Shown: positions 26,496 through 34,896 of the stretch, piece by piece
Layout: every line of letters starts with the position of its first letter
Position numbering within the stretch: position 1 is the first letter of the stretch
Assembly: GCF_002754935.1 (NCBI RefSeq)
Contig: NZ_CP018092.1
Span: 372,001-436,000 of the forward strand
Length of the DNA: 64,000 bases
DNA from: Thermostichus lividus PCC 6715
GTDB taxonomy: Bacteria > Cyanobacteriota > Cyanobacteriia > Thermosynechococcales > Thermosynechococcaceae
Reading direction: 5' to 3'
Translations under genes and position numbers: made by a program
Notes under the pieces: model-generated
Told to the model about the DNA's origin: nothing
What the model saw: only the letters and a program-made list of their open reading frames with translations
Databases searched by the model: none

Positions 26496-27169
26496 GCAGA
26501 GAAAAAGAAATTCTCGCTACTTCCTCTGATCCCAAGAAATACACAAATTTTTTTAAGCAGCCAACTAATTTTTCCTTTCCAATTAAGAGTCTGCCAGTTG
26601 CCAAAATAGTGACGGCTAATAACGCAACGATCAAATTGCCGCTCCAAGAGCTGTCTTAGCCGTTGCTCGCTAAATTCCTGTAAGTGCCCCCATCGATGAA
26701 ACACTTTTCCACAATCAGGGCATACCACACGACTCTCTAATAAAACCTCATCGGCGGGCACAGTTCCAATAAACCTTCCACCCTTACGAAGAACCCTATG
26801 ACATTCCTTCACAGTTTTGTTGAGCACTTCATCAGAGAGGTGCTCTAGAACCTCTGACATCACAACTACATCAAAACTGCTGTCATCAAATGGTATTGCT
26901 TGCGCATAACCAAATTTTGCTCGTTCAGCTAAGCCAAATTCTTCTTGGATTTTTCGTATTGATTCTTTATTTGGATCAAGGCAGTAAACATTAACTCTCT
27001 TGTCTAAAAGCATTAGTTCGAGACCACCTTTGCCTACACCAATATTCAAGACATCCGAGCCAGATACAATCTTGTTTGCAATAAACCGATAACGGGCATC
27101 AGCATTAAACGCCAGGCTGCCTATTTCTGGGTTATTTTGAAAGTAATCCCAAATTTTTTCTTGATTCAT
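26480..27169 (-). CDS. Class I SAM-dependent methyltransferase
   Basis: 229 residues. Motif I is SDVLNIGVGKGGLELMLL (G.G.GG, slightly unusual), the acidic residue is in VYCLDPNKES, and there follow FDVVVMSEVLEHLSDE and CHRVLRKGGRFIGTVP. A Cys pair (VVCPDCGKVFH) could bind zinc. Methyltransf_11-like. Adjacent to the TylF-type gene (8 bp) and overlapping the GT4 gene, so in the same operon; most likely modifies a sugar or its carrier-linked form. Low GC (about 40%). Confidence 0.85.
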   Translation of the reverse strand: MNQEKIWDYFQNNPEIGSLAFNADARYRFIANKIVSGSDVLNIGVGKGGLELMLLDKRVNVYCLDPNKESIRKIQEEFGLAERAKFGYAQAIPFDDSSFDVVVMSEVLEHLSDEVLNKTVKECHRVLRKGGRFIGTVPADEVLLESRVVCPDCGKVFHRWGHLQEFSEQRLRQLLERQFDRCVISRHYFGNWQTLNWKGKISWLLKKICVFLGIRGSSENFFFSAWKKQ

Positions 27170-27176
27170 AAATTCC

Positions 27177-28007
27177 TCAACCCAAGACAGGAGTACCTTT
27201 AATTATGAAACCGCCTCCATCAGGAAGTGCAAGCATTTGTTCTGGTTTGTTTTCAAAATATTCTTCTACAGCTTTTTTAACACCAGGACACGTATCAAAC
27301 CCATAATCATCACAAAGCAGGATTCCACCTTTTTTCAATCTAGGATAAAAGAATCGAAATGAATCAATCGTTGGCTGATAAAGATCGACATCGACATGAA
27401 CGAAACTAAATTCCCTATCGTTTAATTCATCAAATCGGTCAGGTATCCAACCTTGATAGATCAAAAAATCTTTATCAATAGTAAATGGCGATAAATTAGA
27501 GATGACCTCATTTACCGAACTACTTAAGTCACCTCTACTCCAATGGTTACCATCCACTAAGCTCGGATCGCTTAAACCTTCAAAAGAATCAAAAATATGA
27601 TGAACTTTTTGATTTGTCTTTGTTGAGTTTTTGTTTGCGAGAAGAATTAAGTAACTACTGCAACCACGAAAAACACCACATTCAGCAGTGTCACCATCAA
27701 CATGTGCAGTAAGTCTAAGTAATTGCTTAAGTGTCCAGCGACGATAGCAGTCAAACCCATTTAATTCATCAAATTTCATCAAAAATCTGTTGAATTCATC
27801 ATCATTCCACCACTCTATTTCTGGCCAATTAAATTTATATGATGGAAGCAGGTGCCCAGCAAGAGCTGTAAGCAGCCTAAAATTCGTATATTTATCACAG
27901 CTACTTGGGTTAATTAAACAGCGAATGTATCTAAATGATTTAAATACTCTAGAAAAATTGACCATTACTGATGCTGGATTTTTCTCACTACTGAATAGTT
28001 TATTCAT
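27177..28007 (-). CDS. TylF/MycF-family O-methyltransferase
   Basis: 276 residues. The family pattern is clear: GDTAECGVFRGCSSYLI, then HIFDSFEGLSDPS, HWSRGDLS, FVHVDVDLYQPTIDS and GGILLCDDYGFDTCPG. TylF/MycF enzymes O-methylate sugar hydroxyls using SAM and Mg2+, with the DDYG aspartates binding metal. Here it probably methylates a sugar of the surface polysaccharide. First gene of the minus-strand operon. AT-rich (about 37%), distinct from both the host and the GC-rich genes downstream, so the operon is a mosaic. Confidence 0.88.
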   Translation of the reverse strand: MNKLFSSEKNPASVMVNFSRVFKSFRYIRCLINPSSCDKYTNFRLLTALAGHLLPSYKFNWPEIEWWNDDEFNRFLMKFDELNGFDCYRRWTLKQLLRLTAHVDGDTAECGVFRGCSSYLILLANKNSTKTNQKVHHIFDSFEGLSDPSLVDGNHWSRGDLSSSVNEVISNLSPFTIDKDFLIYQGWIPDRFDELNDREFSFVHVDVDLYQPTIDSFRFFYPRLKKGGILLCDDYGFDTCPGVKKAVEEYFENKPEQMLALPDGGGFIIKGTPVLG

Positions 28008-28093
28008 AGCTTAAGACTTTTCTGAATAGATAGCGCTTAAATTGTAATAAAAGTTAACATTTCGGCTGAGCCTATCAAGTACTGCAGTGAAAT

Positions 28094-28230
28094 TTATTTC
28101 TCATAGCTGGTTTGACTCGTCTGCCTGTCGACACGTTGATGCCGATTCCTTGGGAAGACCTCATCGTAAGCTGGCCAGAAATCGGTATAAGGAACGGCAC
28201 ACTGTCGATAGCCAGCGGGTAAGGCATCCC
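28094..28230 (-). pseudogene. IS1-family transposase, 3' part (interrupted copy)
   Basis: Minus-strand sequence gives WDALPAGYRQCAVPYTDFW, then PAYDEVFPRNRHQRV and QTSQTSYEK before a stop. This is the C-terminal part of an IS1-type DDE transposase. Joined to the 5' part at 29889-30355 after removal of the element 28231-29888, the frame reads GAQEL-WDALPAGYRQCA without any gain or loss of bases. The last 40 or so residues after QT..T are missing. 28008-28093 upstream of TylF holds no gene. Confidence 0.82.
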
Positions 28231-28274
28231 TTGACTTCTCCCCTCCTTGAAAGAGAGGGGATTCCCAAAGGATA

Positions 28275-29564
28275 CTACGCAACGGGCTGAAGCCGCGTTG
28301 CTTCGCTTTTCCCTTGAGCTGTCACCCACAACTTAATACGGGTGGGGGCAGTCAAAGACCCCCTACCAACTCCGCTCAGACTCAATCCAAGCATCGTCGC
28401 TACTTTACGCAGGATGTTGGCAGCGCCATTACAATCCGCGTTGATGTACCAATTCTGAGCAGTCCTGAACAAGCCTCGCTTCGTCCGCTTCCCCGATGAC
28501 TTCCAGCTATCAGGTTTTTCACCGAATGTCGGCAAAAAGTCACCATCCACAAACGATGCTTGAGAGGTATACGACTCCTCAGTTTCAACAAACTCTATCC
28601 CGTACTGCTCCGCTAATTGAGCAATCCGCTCTTTCAATCTCGCAGTTGGGATCTGCACAAACTTCTGATTGGTCTTCTTGCCCAGGTTGGAACCGTCCTT
28701 TTGCCGCTGGTTCCAGCCAAATACAATCCGACCAATCCGGTTACGGGTGCAATGGTCAATCACAATCCTGGCCGCTTTGTTCACTGCATCACGTATCTGC
28801 CGATTGCGCTTCTCAGTGAGTTGTGCCAGTCGCTTTGACCAAAAGCCTTGAGGCTTACCTTCTTTCAGCTTGGCAATTTGCTTGTTGTACCAGCGGTTCA
28901 ACGATTTCAGGTGCAGTCCATCCACAATGAAGCTGGTTCCCACATTGCTGACGCAGGTGAGCCAGTTGTTTAATCCCGAATCGATGCCCAGCACCCGCAT
29001 CGGGTCTACATCAACCTGAACAGGTTTCAGCCGATAGACAAACTCAGCGTAGAAACACCCGTTGCGCGGCAGAATCCGCAGTTCCTTGATGTCCTCAAAT
29101 TTGAGATTGGAGGGCATGGGGACAGTAAACGAGTCAATCTGAAACCACACTTTCACTAACTGCCCCAGCGGAACCCGGATCATCCCATCAACCAACTTCA
29201 GCGCTTGTTTGGGATAGCTGACTACTGCCAACCCTCCCTTCTTGCGATAATTTGGCATCTTGGGTTTCTCTGCCAGTTCTCCACCTCGCCACAGTTTCAA
29301 CAATGCTCGGTAGGACTTAAACGACTCGTAGACCGAAATCAAGGTTTGCTGTGCAGCTTGGGAGTAAAGAGCTTGGAAGTGCTTACTGGTCTTGTATTCG
29401 TAACTCAGGCTATGCTTGCCAATCCACTGCCCGGTCTTAAAGTGCAGTTGACGAGCATAGTAGATGCCCTGATTGGTTAGCTTGTTTGCCTCAGAGCAGA
29501 CAAATTCCATCACCCCCTTAAGTTCGTTATTGGGGTTGAGCAAAACTTGCTGACATCCAAACAT
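28275..29564 (-). CDS. tnpB: TnpB-related protein without zinc ribbon
   Basis: 429 residues from the ATG at 29564 (MFGCQQVLL); a frame start at 29600 adds 12. RuvC-I is VLGIDSGLNNW (Asp) and the last RuvC Asp is in INADCNGAANIL. Canonical TnpB has a zinc ribbon with two CxxC pairs; here that segment reads ASFVDGDFLPTF...RGLFRTAQNW with no cysteines. The usual second acidic motif (..IEDL..) is replaced by IVFGWNQRQK, with VETEESYTSQ following. TnpB proteins are RNA-guided nucleases that help IS605 elements persist. This belongs to the variant group seen again at 62622. Intact frame. Confidence 0.88.
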   Translation of the reverse strand: MFGCQQVLLNPNNELKGVMEFVCSEANKLTNQGIYYARQLHFKTGQWIGKHSLSYEYKTSKHFQALYSQAAQQTLISVYESFKSYRALLKLWRGGELAEKPKMPNYRKKGGLAVVSYPKQALKLVDGMIRVPLGQLVKVWFQIDSFTVPMPSNLKFEDIKELRILPRNGCFYAEFVYRLKPVQVDVDPMRVLGIDSGLNNWLTCVSNVGTSFIVDGLHLKSLNRWYNKQIAKLKEGKPQGFWSKRLAQLTEKRNRQIRDAVNKAARIVIDHCTRNRIGRIVFGWNQRQKDGSNLGKKTNQKFVQIPTARLKERIAQLAEQYGIEFVETEESYTSQASFVDGDFLPTFGEKPDSWKSSGKRTKRGLFRTAQNWYINADCNGAANILRKVATMLGLSLSGVGRGSLTAPTRIKLWVTAQGKSEATRLQPVA

Positions 29565-29632
29565 GGTGAGTTTATGCAACAATTGACTACAGCGTAGCAC
29601 AGATAGCAGGTGAACTATGGACTACCAGAAAA

Positions 29633-29806
29633 GCCGCAGTGCATCGAATTAAGGGGCGAACTGCACAGTTCCTCAGACAGGAATTCCCTAATCCATTAAT
29701 GAAACTGCCGTCCATGTGGACATCCAGTTACTTTGTCTCAACGGCTGGCAATGTTAGCAGCGAAACAATTCAGCGCTACATTGAAGCTCAGGGCAAGAGT
29801 AATTGA
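29633..29806 (+). pseudogene. tnpA: tnpA 3' relic (IS200-type transposase)
   Basis: Plus-strand frame gives KAAVHRIKGRTAQFLRQEF, then SSYFVSTAGNVSSETIQRYI, EAQ and a stop at 29804-29806. The segment S.YFVSTAGN..SETIQRYIE.Q is the C-terminus of IS200-type TnpA, with the catalytic tyrosine in QRYI. The N-terminal half with the HUH motif is absent, so the element can move only with a transposase from elsewhere. Divergent from tnpB, the IS605 arrangement. Confidence 0.85.
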
Positions 29807-29888
29807 CCTTACTAGGGGCTAAAGCCCCCTGAGTTGGCTGTATCCCCTCGCTAAAGCGGAGGGGTTTTAGCCCGCCCACATCACTCCT

Positions 29889-30355
29889 ATAATTCCTGTG
29901 CTCCCTTACGGCTACGATCCTCCAAAAATACCCCCACCATTTCTCGTGTTTCACCTCTATTGCTAACCACATCTTGTTCCCTGTGTTGCCGAAAAATGAC
30001 CACATCTAGTGACACTGAACCGTCAACCGACCTGTTTCTCTAAACCGACACCTCAACTTGACCGGGCACTACCTCATATTTGGTGTTAACGTAATACTCG
30101 GGGTTAACGTAGTTTTGCAGCCAAGGCTCTGAAAACTCCCACGACTCTAGGGATACCAGCCAACGGAACCTTCTCCAATACTAGCGTGTCGATTACGGTG
30201 TTAGTCGTCTGATCAATACTCTTCTTCTGTGGGTCTTGGACAAACTGTTTCCCACACTCACGACACTTAAAGTTCTATTTGCCGTTGTGGGTTTTGCCAT
30301 TTTTGACTGCGTGAGTTGATTGACACGCAGGATACGACGGTAAAGCTATTGACAT
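29889..30355 (-). pseudogene. IS1-family transposase, 5' part (interrupted, frameshifted)
   Basis: Starts at ATG 30355: MSIALPSYPACQSTHAVKNG, then KTHNGK, a stop in place of Gln, and FKCRECGKQFVQDPQKK. This is the InsA-like zinc finger (CxxC...CxxCG). After VLEKVPLAGIPRVVG the frame shifts to EPWLQNYVN...TKYEVVPGQVEV, another stop follows, and later MWSFFGNTGNKMWLAIE and VFLEDRSRKGAQEL lead into the nested element. Clearly an inactive IS1-family DDE transposase of the cyanobacterial type. 30356-30452 is the leader of the next fragment; its last 50 bp match the leader of asnB at 31.8 kb. Confidence 0.8.
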
Positions 30356-30452
30356 CAAGCACCTAGGGTAATGTTGCCATAAATTCTAACTCAGCGTTGG
30401 TTTATCTGCTAAAGTCAGTAGTAACAAAATTATCAGAGGCAATGCTAAGCAG

Positions 30453-30824
30453 ATGTGCGGCCTTGTTGGGTTAATTAGCCTTGGTGAGTCTCTGGACCTG
30501 AGGTCAACGGTTCAAACGATGGTGGCAACTCTCTATCATCGCGGTCCTGATGACGAGGGAACGTGGATCGATGAATCGGCCGGAATTGCCTTGGGGCACC
30601 GTTGTCTGGCCATTTTAGATCTCTCGCCAGCAGGGCATCAGCCCATGGTCTCCGCCTGTAGCCGCTATTTATACTTAATTCCCATTCAACTCTATGTTTT
30701 TGGAAATTTACCGTATCTTTTCTTCCCAAAGCAACATCAGCTATTTTTTCGTTGGCTCTTTCTAGTGATCGGGTACAGTTTTGTGGTACTATGGCTGTGG
30801 CCTCAATTTACAGATCAGGCTTGA
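30453..30824 (+). pseudogene. Chimeric remnant: asnB 5' end fused to polymerase gene 3' end
   Basis: One open frame of 123 codons from two genes. Codons 1-71 (MCGLVGLISLGESLDLRS ... HQPMVSAC) are almost identical in DNA to the start of asnB at 31862. From about 30665 the sequence (YLIPIQLYVFGNLPYLFFPK ... SFVVLWLWPQF) is almost identical to 34703-34857 in the polymerase-like gene. The two parents lie in the same order downstream (asnB, then polymerase), so a duplicated asnB-polymerase unit lost its middle. Parents share only CGCT and a few bases at the joint. Unlikely to be functional. Confidence 0.88.
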
Positions 30825-30845
30825 ATAGAAGGTATGAATAAAGGT

Positions 30846-31694
30846 ATGTCTGAGCCTAAGAATTTACACAAAAATATAGATCCTGAAGTCGTTCGTGGTT
30901 TTGGTGATGAGTGGTCTAGATTCACTTACATAAACTTGAACGAGAAAGTATTAGAGCAAATGTTTTCGGATTACTTTTCTTTACTTGACTGGTCAAGATT
31001 ACCACCTAAAGCTGTGTGTGCAGATTTAGGCTGTGGTAGTGGTCGTTGGTCTAAATTTGTAGCTCAACGGGTTGGCCATCTCATTCTAGTTGATGCTAGT
31101 CCAGAAGCTTTAGAGGTTGCAAAAATAAACCTCAAGAACTTTACAAATGTTAGCTTTATTAACTCTTCTATTGAAGACTTACCTATAGAAAATGAATCTC
31201 TAGATTTTGCATTTTGTCTTGGTGTTCTTCACCGTATGCCTAATCCAGCAGCAGGTATTGATAGTATCGCTGCTAAGCTTAAAAAAGGTGCTCCATGTTT
31301 AATTTATGTTTACTACGCATTTGATAATCGTTGCTTTATTTATCAAATTTTATGGGGGTGTAGTGACTGGATACGTCGCTTAGTATCTCGCTTACCTTAT
31401 ATTTTGCGCTTTTTCATTAGTCAAATTATAAGTATATTTATCTATTGGCCATTGGCAAGAATGGCATTGCTTTTAGATTACTTGCGCTTACTACCTGATT
31501 CTTGGCCATTAGCGTATTACCGTGATAAACCATTTTATGTAATGAGAAATGATGCCCTAGATCGATTTGAAACAAAATTAGAGCATCGCTTTAGTCGATT
31601 TGAAATCAATGAAATGCTAACTAATGCTGGTTTTAATAATATTCGCTTTTCGGATCGTCCACCTTATTGGTGTACACTGGCCATCAAGAGTTAG
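30846..31694 (+). CDS. Class I SAM-dependent methyltransferase
   Basis: 282 residues from ATG 30846 (MSEPKNL); an ATG at 30834 is possible. Motif I is VCADLGCGSGRWSKF, followed by LILVDASPEALEVAK and LDFAFCLGVLHRMPNP. A hydrophobic stretch in the second half (FFISQIISIFIYWPLARMAL) suggests membrane contact, perhaps with a lipid-linked substrate. This is like methyltransferases of O-antigen clusters. AT-rich (about 37%), no HIP1, in the right-hand part of the foreign block between the chimeric remnant and asnB. Its substrate is unknown. Confidence 0.85.
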   Translation: MSEPKNLHKNIDPEVVRGFGDEWSRFTYINLNEKVLEQMFSDYFSLLDWSRLPPKAVCADLGCGSGRWSKFVAQRVGHLILVDASPEALEVAKINLKNFTNVSFINSSIEDLPIENESLDFAFCLGVLHRMPNPAAGIDSIAAKLKKGAPCLIYVYYAFDNRCFIYQILWGCSDWIRRLVSRLPYILRFFISQIISIFIYWPLARMALLLDYLRLLPDSWPLAYYRDKPFYVMRNDALDRFETKLEHRFSRFEINEMLTNAGFNNIRFSDRPPYWCTLAIKS

Positions 31695-31861
31695 TCTATC
31701 TGATGTGCCTAGGGTAACTATGTAGTTAAGATTGCAGCCACTGAGATTAACCAGCAAACTCTTGGTAAATCGAATAATCAATCGGCTTATAGCTACTATC
31801 TTAATCTTCATTCATCTGCTAGAGTTAGTAGTAACTAATTATCAGAGGCAATGTTAAGCAG

Positions 31862-33826
31862 ATGTGTGGTCTTGTTGGGTTAATGAGCCTTGGTGAGTCT
31901 CTGGACTTGAGGTCAACGATTCAAACGATGGTGGCAACTCTCTATCATCGTGGTCCCGACGATGAGGGAACGTGGATCGATGAATCGGCCGGAATTGCCT
32001 TGGGGCACCGTCGTCTGGCCATTTTAGATCTCTCGCCAGCAGGGCATCAGCCCATGGTCTCTGCCTGTGGCCGCTATGTCTTGGTCTTTAATGGTGAAAT
32101 TTATAACCATTTGGATCTGCGACAGTTGCTGACAAGCACTGGTGCTGCACCTGCTTGGCGGGGTCACTCGGATACAGAAACCCTCTTAGCAGCATTTGCT
32201 TACTGGGGCATTGAAGCCACCCTAAAGCGCACGGTGGGGATGTTTGCTCTTGCTCTGTGGGATCGTTCAGAACAGACATTAACCTTAGCGCGCGATCGCA
32301 TTGGGGAAAAGCCCCTTTACTACGGCTGGGTCAATAATGCGTTTGTGTTTGCCTCTGAACTAAAAGCATTGCGAGCTTGCCCTAATTTTCAAAATTCAAT
32401 TAATCGCCAAGCACTCACATTATATTTACGTTATAACTACGTTCCCTCACCTTACAGCATTTACGAGCACATTTGGAAGCTACCTGCGGGCACTTACCTT
32501 CAGTTACCTACTAACGCCTTGGTAAAAGGCAGCCAAGGAGAACCGCAAGCCTACTGGTCGTTACAAACGGCTGTTGAGCAGGGTTTAGCTGAGCCATTTC
32601 AAGGAACAGAGCAAGAAGCGGCAGGTGAGCTGGAGCGACTGCTACGGCAAAGTTTGCAAGGCCAACTCTTAGCCGATGTTCCTCTTGGCGCATTTTTGTC
32701 TGGGGGGGTAGACTCTTCTACAGTTGTGGCCTTGATGCAAAGCCAATCTGCTCAACCGGTCAAGACTTTTACCATTGGTTTTTACGAAGATCAGTATAAC
32801 GAAGCACAGTATGCTAAAGCGGTAGCTACCCATCTAGGCACAGATCACACAGAATACTACCTGACAGGTCAAGATGCTCGGGATGTCATCCCCAAGTTAC
32901 CAACCCTTTATGATGAGCCTTTTGCTGATTCATCGCAAATTCCCACCTTTTTAGTCTCAATGATTGCTCGCCAGCACGTAACTGTGGCACTTTCCGGTGA
33001 TGGTGGGGACGAACTATTTGGGGGCTACACGCGGTATTTCTTGGCTCCAAGTATTTGGCAAAAAATACAATTACTCCCAGCACCCATACGTACAATGTTA
33101 GCAACTGCACTGCGAGTTCTACCTCCAAGGCAATGGGATCAATTGTTGGGCGGTATCAACCGCTTCTTACCCAAGCACTTAAGATATACAACTATTGGCG
33201 ATAGAATCAGTAAACTAGCTAAGCTTTGTGAGCTAAGATCGCAAGATAGTGTTTATCTTTCCTTTTTATCGCATTTTAATCCACCTTCAAAGATAGTCAT
33301 TGATGGCAAGGAGCCAACCTCACTACCCATTGAACCCCCCAGTTGGTTGTCTGGCTTGCCGTTCGAGTCATACATGATGATACTAGATGTGCTCACGTAT
33401 CTTCCTGATGATATTTTGGCTAAGGTAGATCGGGCAGCAATGGGGGTTAGCTTAGAAACCCGCATTCCTCTGTTAGATCACCGCATTGTTGAATTTGCCT
33501 GTGCTGTGCCGCTATCGATGAAAATCAAGCAGCAAACAGGAAAACACATTCTGCGTCATATCCTTTATCAGCATGTTCCTAAAGAACTCATTGAACGGCC
33601 AAAGATGGGATTTCGTGTTCCTATTGCCCAGTGGCTACGCCATGAACTACGAGAGTGGGTCGAGGACTTATTGAACCCTACACGACTCAAACAAGAGGGT
33701 TTTTTGTATCCTGAATCTATTTGGCAGTACTGGCAAGAACATCGTCAAGGACATCGCAACTGGGCTTTTCCGCTTTGGGATATTTTAATGTTTCAGGCAT
33801 GGCTAGAAAACAATCGTTCAGTGTAA
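31862..33826 (+). CDS. asnB: Asparagine synthetase (glutamine-hydrolysing) in polysaccharide locus
   Basis: 654 residues. Class II amidotransferase with Cys2 (MCGLVG), LYHRGPDDEG and FNGEIYNHLDLR, then the synthetase domain with the pyrophosphate loop LSGGVDSSTVV and ALSGDGGDELFGGYTRY. Ends with FRVPIAQWLRHELREW. Genes of this type are common in O-antigen/exopolysaccharide clusters and may amidate a uronic acid; free asparagine synthesis is the alternative. Here the dehydrogenase and UDP-uronate epimerase downstream make uronic-acid amidation plausible. It contains the first HIP1 octamer after the foreign block (about 32293). Followed 5 bp later by the polymerase-like gene. Confidence 0.92.
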   Translation: MCGLVGLMSLGESLDLRSTIQTMVATLYHRGPDDEGTWIDESAGIALGHRRLAILDLSPAGHQPMVSACGRYVLVFNGEIYNHLDLRQLLTSTGAAPAWRGHSDTETLLAAFAYWGIEATLKRTVGMFALALWDRSEQTLTLARDRIGEKPLYYGWVNNAFVFASELKALRACPNFQNSINRQALTLYLRYNYVPSPYSIYEHIWKLPAGTYLQLPTNALVKGSQGEPQAYWSLQTAVEQGLAEPFQGTEQEAAGELERLLRQSLQGQLLADVPLGAFLSGGVDSSTVVALMQSQSAQPVKTFTIGFYEDQYNEAQYAKAVATHLGTDHTEYYLTGQDARDVIPKLPTLYDEPFADSSQIPTFLVSMIARQHVTVALSGDGGDELFGGYTRYFLAPSIWQKIQLLPAPIRTMLATALRVLPPRQWDQLLGGINRFLPKHLRYTTIGDRISKLAKLCELRSQDSVYLSFLSHFNPPSKIVIDGKEPTSLPIEPPSWLSGLPFESYMMILDVLTYLPDDILAKVDRAAMGVSLETRIPLLDHRIVEFACAVPLSMKIKQQTGKHILRHILYQHVPKELIERPKMGFRVPIAQWLRHELREWVEDLLNPTRLKQEGFLYPESIWQYWQEHRQGHRNWAFPLWDILMFQAWLENNRSV

Positions 33827-33830
33827 TGAC

Positions 33831-34895
33831 TTGCTTATGTTTCCGTATTTTCTAGTATTTGCCCTAACCAGCTTCCCGATCATTATCGAAGTACCCCAGT
33901 GGTATAAAGTCTTTCTTTTTTGTGTTTATGTACTATTTATTGGTTTACGTTTTGAAGTAGGTGGAGATTGGACAGGATATCTTTATATTTTTGAGAGTGT
34001 TAAATTCACACCTTGGTTTGGATATGAAACTACATCTTATGATCTGGGCTACTATTGGATCAATAAGATTGCTATTGCCTTAAATCAAGATATATATTTT
34101 GTTAATTTTTGTGTCGCCATTATTTTTGTTTCTTGTCTTTTCAATTTTTGCAATAAATTAAAAAATCCATACCTAGGTCTAAGCGTTGCATTTCCTTATT
34201 TGACTACAGTTGTAGCAATGGGATACACACGCCAAGCTGCAGCCATTGGTTTTGAACTGTTAGCTATCCTTGCACTTACTCAAAATAAGCGATTAAGATT
34301 TTTCGTCTATTTCTTTTTGGCCTTGTTATTTCATAAAACTGTAATATTTTTACTTTTAGTTCCACTTTTAATAACAATGATAAAATCAATAAAAGAAAAG
34401 AAAGTAATTAATATTACTTACCTAGTGATATTGACTTTTGTGCTGTTAGTCGGCACAACAATAATTATAGAATCAACTCCTAGATTTGCTAGCAGCTACA
34501 TAGAAGGTCAAATGTCATCCTCAGGAGCGTTAATTAGATTAACAATGAACCTATTGCCTGCGATAATCTTTCTTCTAGAATATTATAGAGGTAAAAATTT
34601 CTTCAAACATTCACCAAAGGTTTATTTGGCATTATCTTGGTTAGTTATTTTCTCATTCTTGCTTCTGCTAACAGGCTCAACAACTACTGCCGATCGCCTC
34701 GCTTTATACTTAATTCCTATTCAACTCTATGTCTTTGGAAATTTACCGTATCTTTTCTTCCCAAAGCAACGTCAGCTATTTTTTCGTTGGCTCTTTCTAG
34801 TGATTGGGTACAGTTTTGTGGTACTATGGGTGTGGCTTCAATTTGCAGATCACGCTTTTGCGTGGCTTCCTTACCGAATGTATCCTTTTATTTAA
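33831..34895 (+). CDS. EpsG/Wzy-like polysaccharide polymerase (multi-pass membrane protein)
   Basis: 354 residues with about ten hydrophobic segments. Motifs of the EpsG family are GLRFEVGGDWTGYLYIFE (R.. .G.DW..Y) near residue 38 and a Gly-Tyr-Thr-Arg-Gln stretch (AMGYTRQAAAIG) near 132. Role in the family: polymerises undecaprenyl-linked repeat units at the outer face of the inner membrane. The start is taken at the first codon after asnB, but MFPYFLVF two codons later (33837) is equally likely. AT-rich as polymerases usually are. Its 3' part was copied into the chimeric remnant at 30.66 kb. The next gene starts 1 bp after its stop. Confidence 0.85.
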   Translation: MLMFPYFLVFALTSFPIIIEVPQWYKVFLFCVYVLFIGLRFEVGGDWTGYLYIFESVKFTPWFGYETTSYDLGYYWINKIAIALNQDIYFVNFCVAIIFVSCLFNFCNKLKNPYLGLSVAFPYLTTVVAMGYTRQAAAIGFELLAILALTQNKRLRFFVYFFLALLFHKTVIFLLLVPLLITMIKSIKEKKVINITYLVILTFVLLVGTTIIIESTPRFASSYIEGQMSSSGALIRLTMNLLPAIIFLLEYYRGKNFFKHSPKVYLALSWLVIFSFLLLLTGSTTTADRLALYLIPIQLYVFGNLPYLFFPKQRQLFFRWLFLVIGYSFVVLWVWLQFADHAFAWLPYRMYPFI

Positions 34896-34896
34896 G

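Larger units (their letters stand above)
28231..29888 (-). mobile_element. IS605-type element nested in an IS1-family gene
   Basis: 1658 bp. Borders are set by two comparisons. The left end at 29888 (AGGAGTGATGTGGGCGGGC on the minus strand) matches the left end at 46249, and the right end at 28231 (GGGGAGAAGTCAA) matches the one ending at 46686. Removing the element restores the host frame exactly. The left end follows TTAT, as at 46245-46248. It contains a full tnpB, a 3' relic of a divergent tnpA, a left-end hairpin (CCCCTC...GAGGGG, near 29840-29865) and a right-end hairpin (CCCCTC...GAGGGG, 28240-28262). Confidence 0.88.

Noticed and set aside
29754-30005. 83-codon minus-strand frame
   Set aside because: It joins out-of-frame IS1-family sequence to the left end of the nested element; a by-product of the insertion.
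34804-34896. Extended start for the PglA-like glycosyltransferase
   Set aside because: The extension only overlaps the polymerase reading frame; the ATG at 34897 directly follows the polymerase stop and begins family-like sequence.
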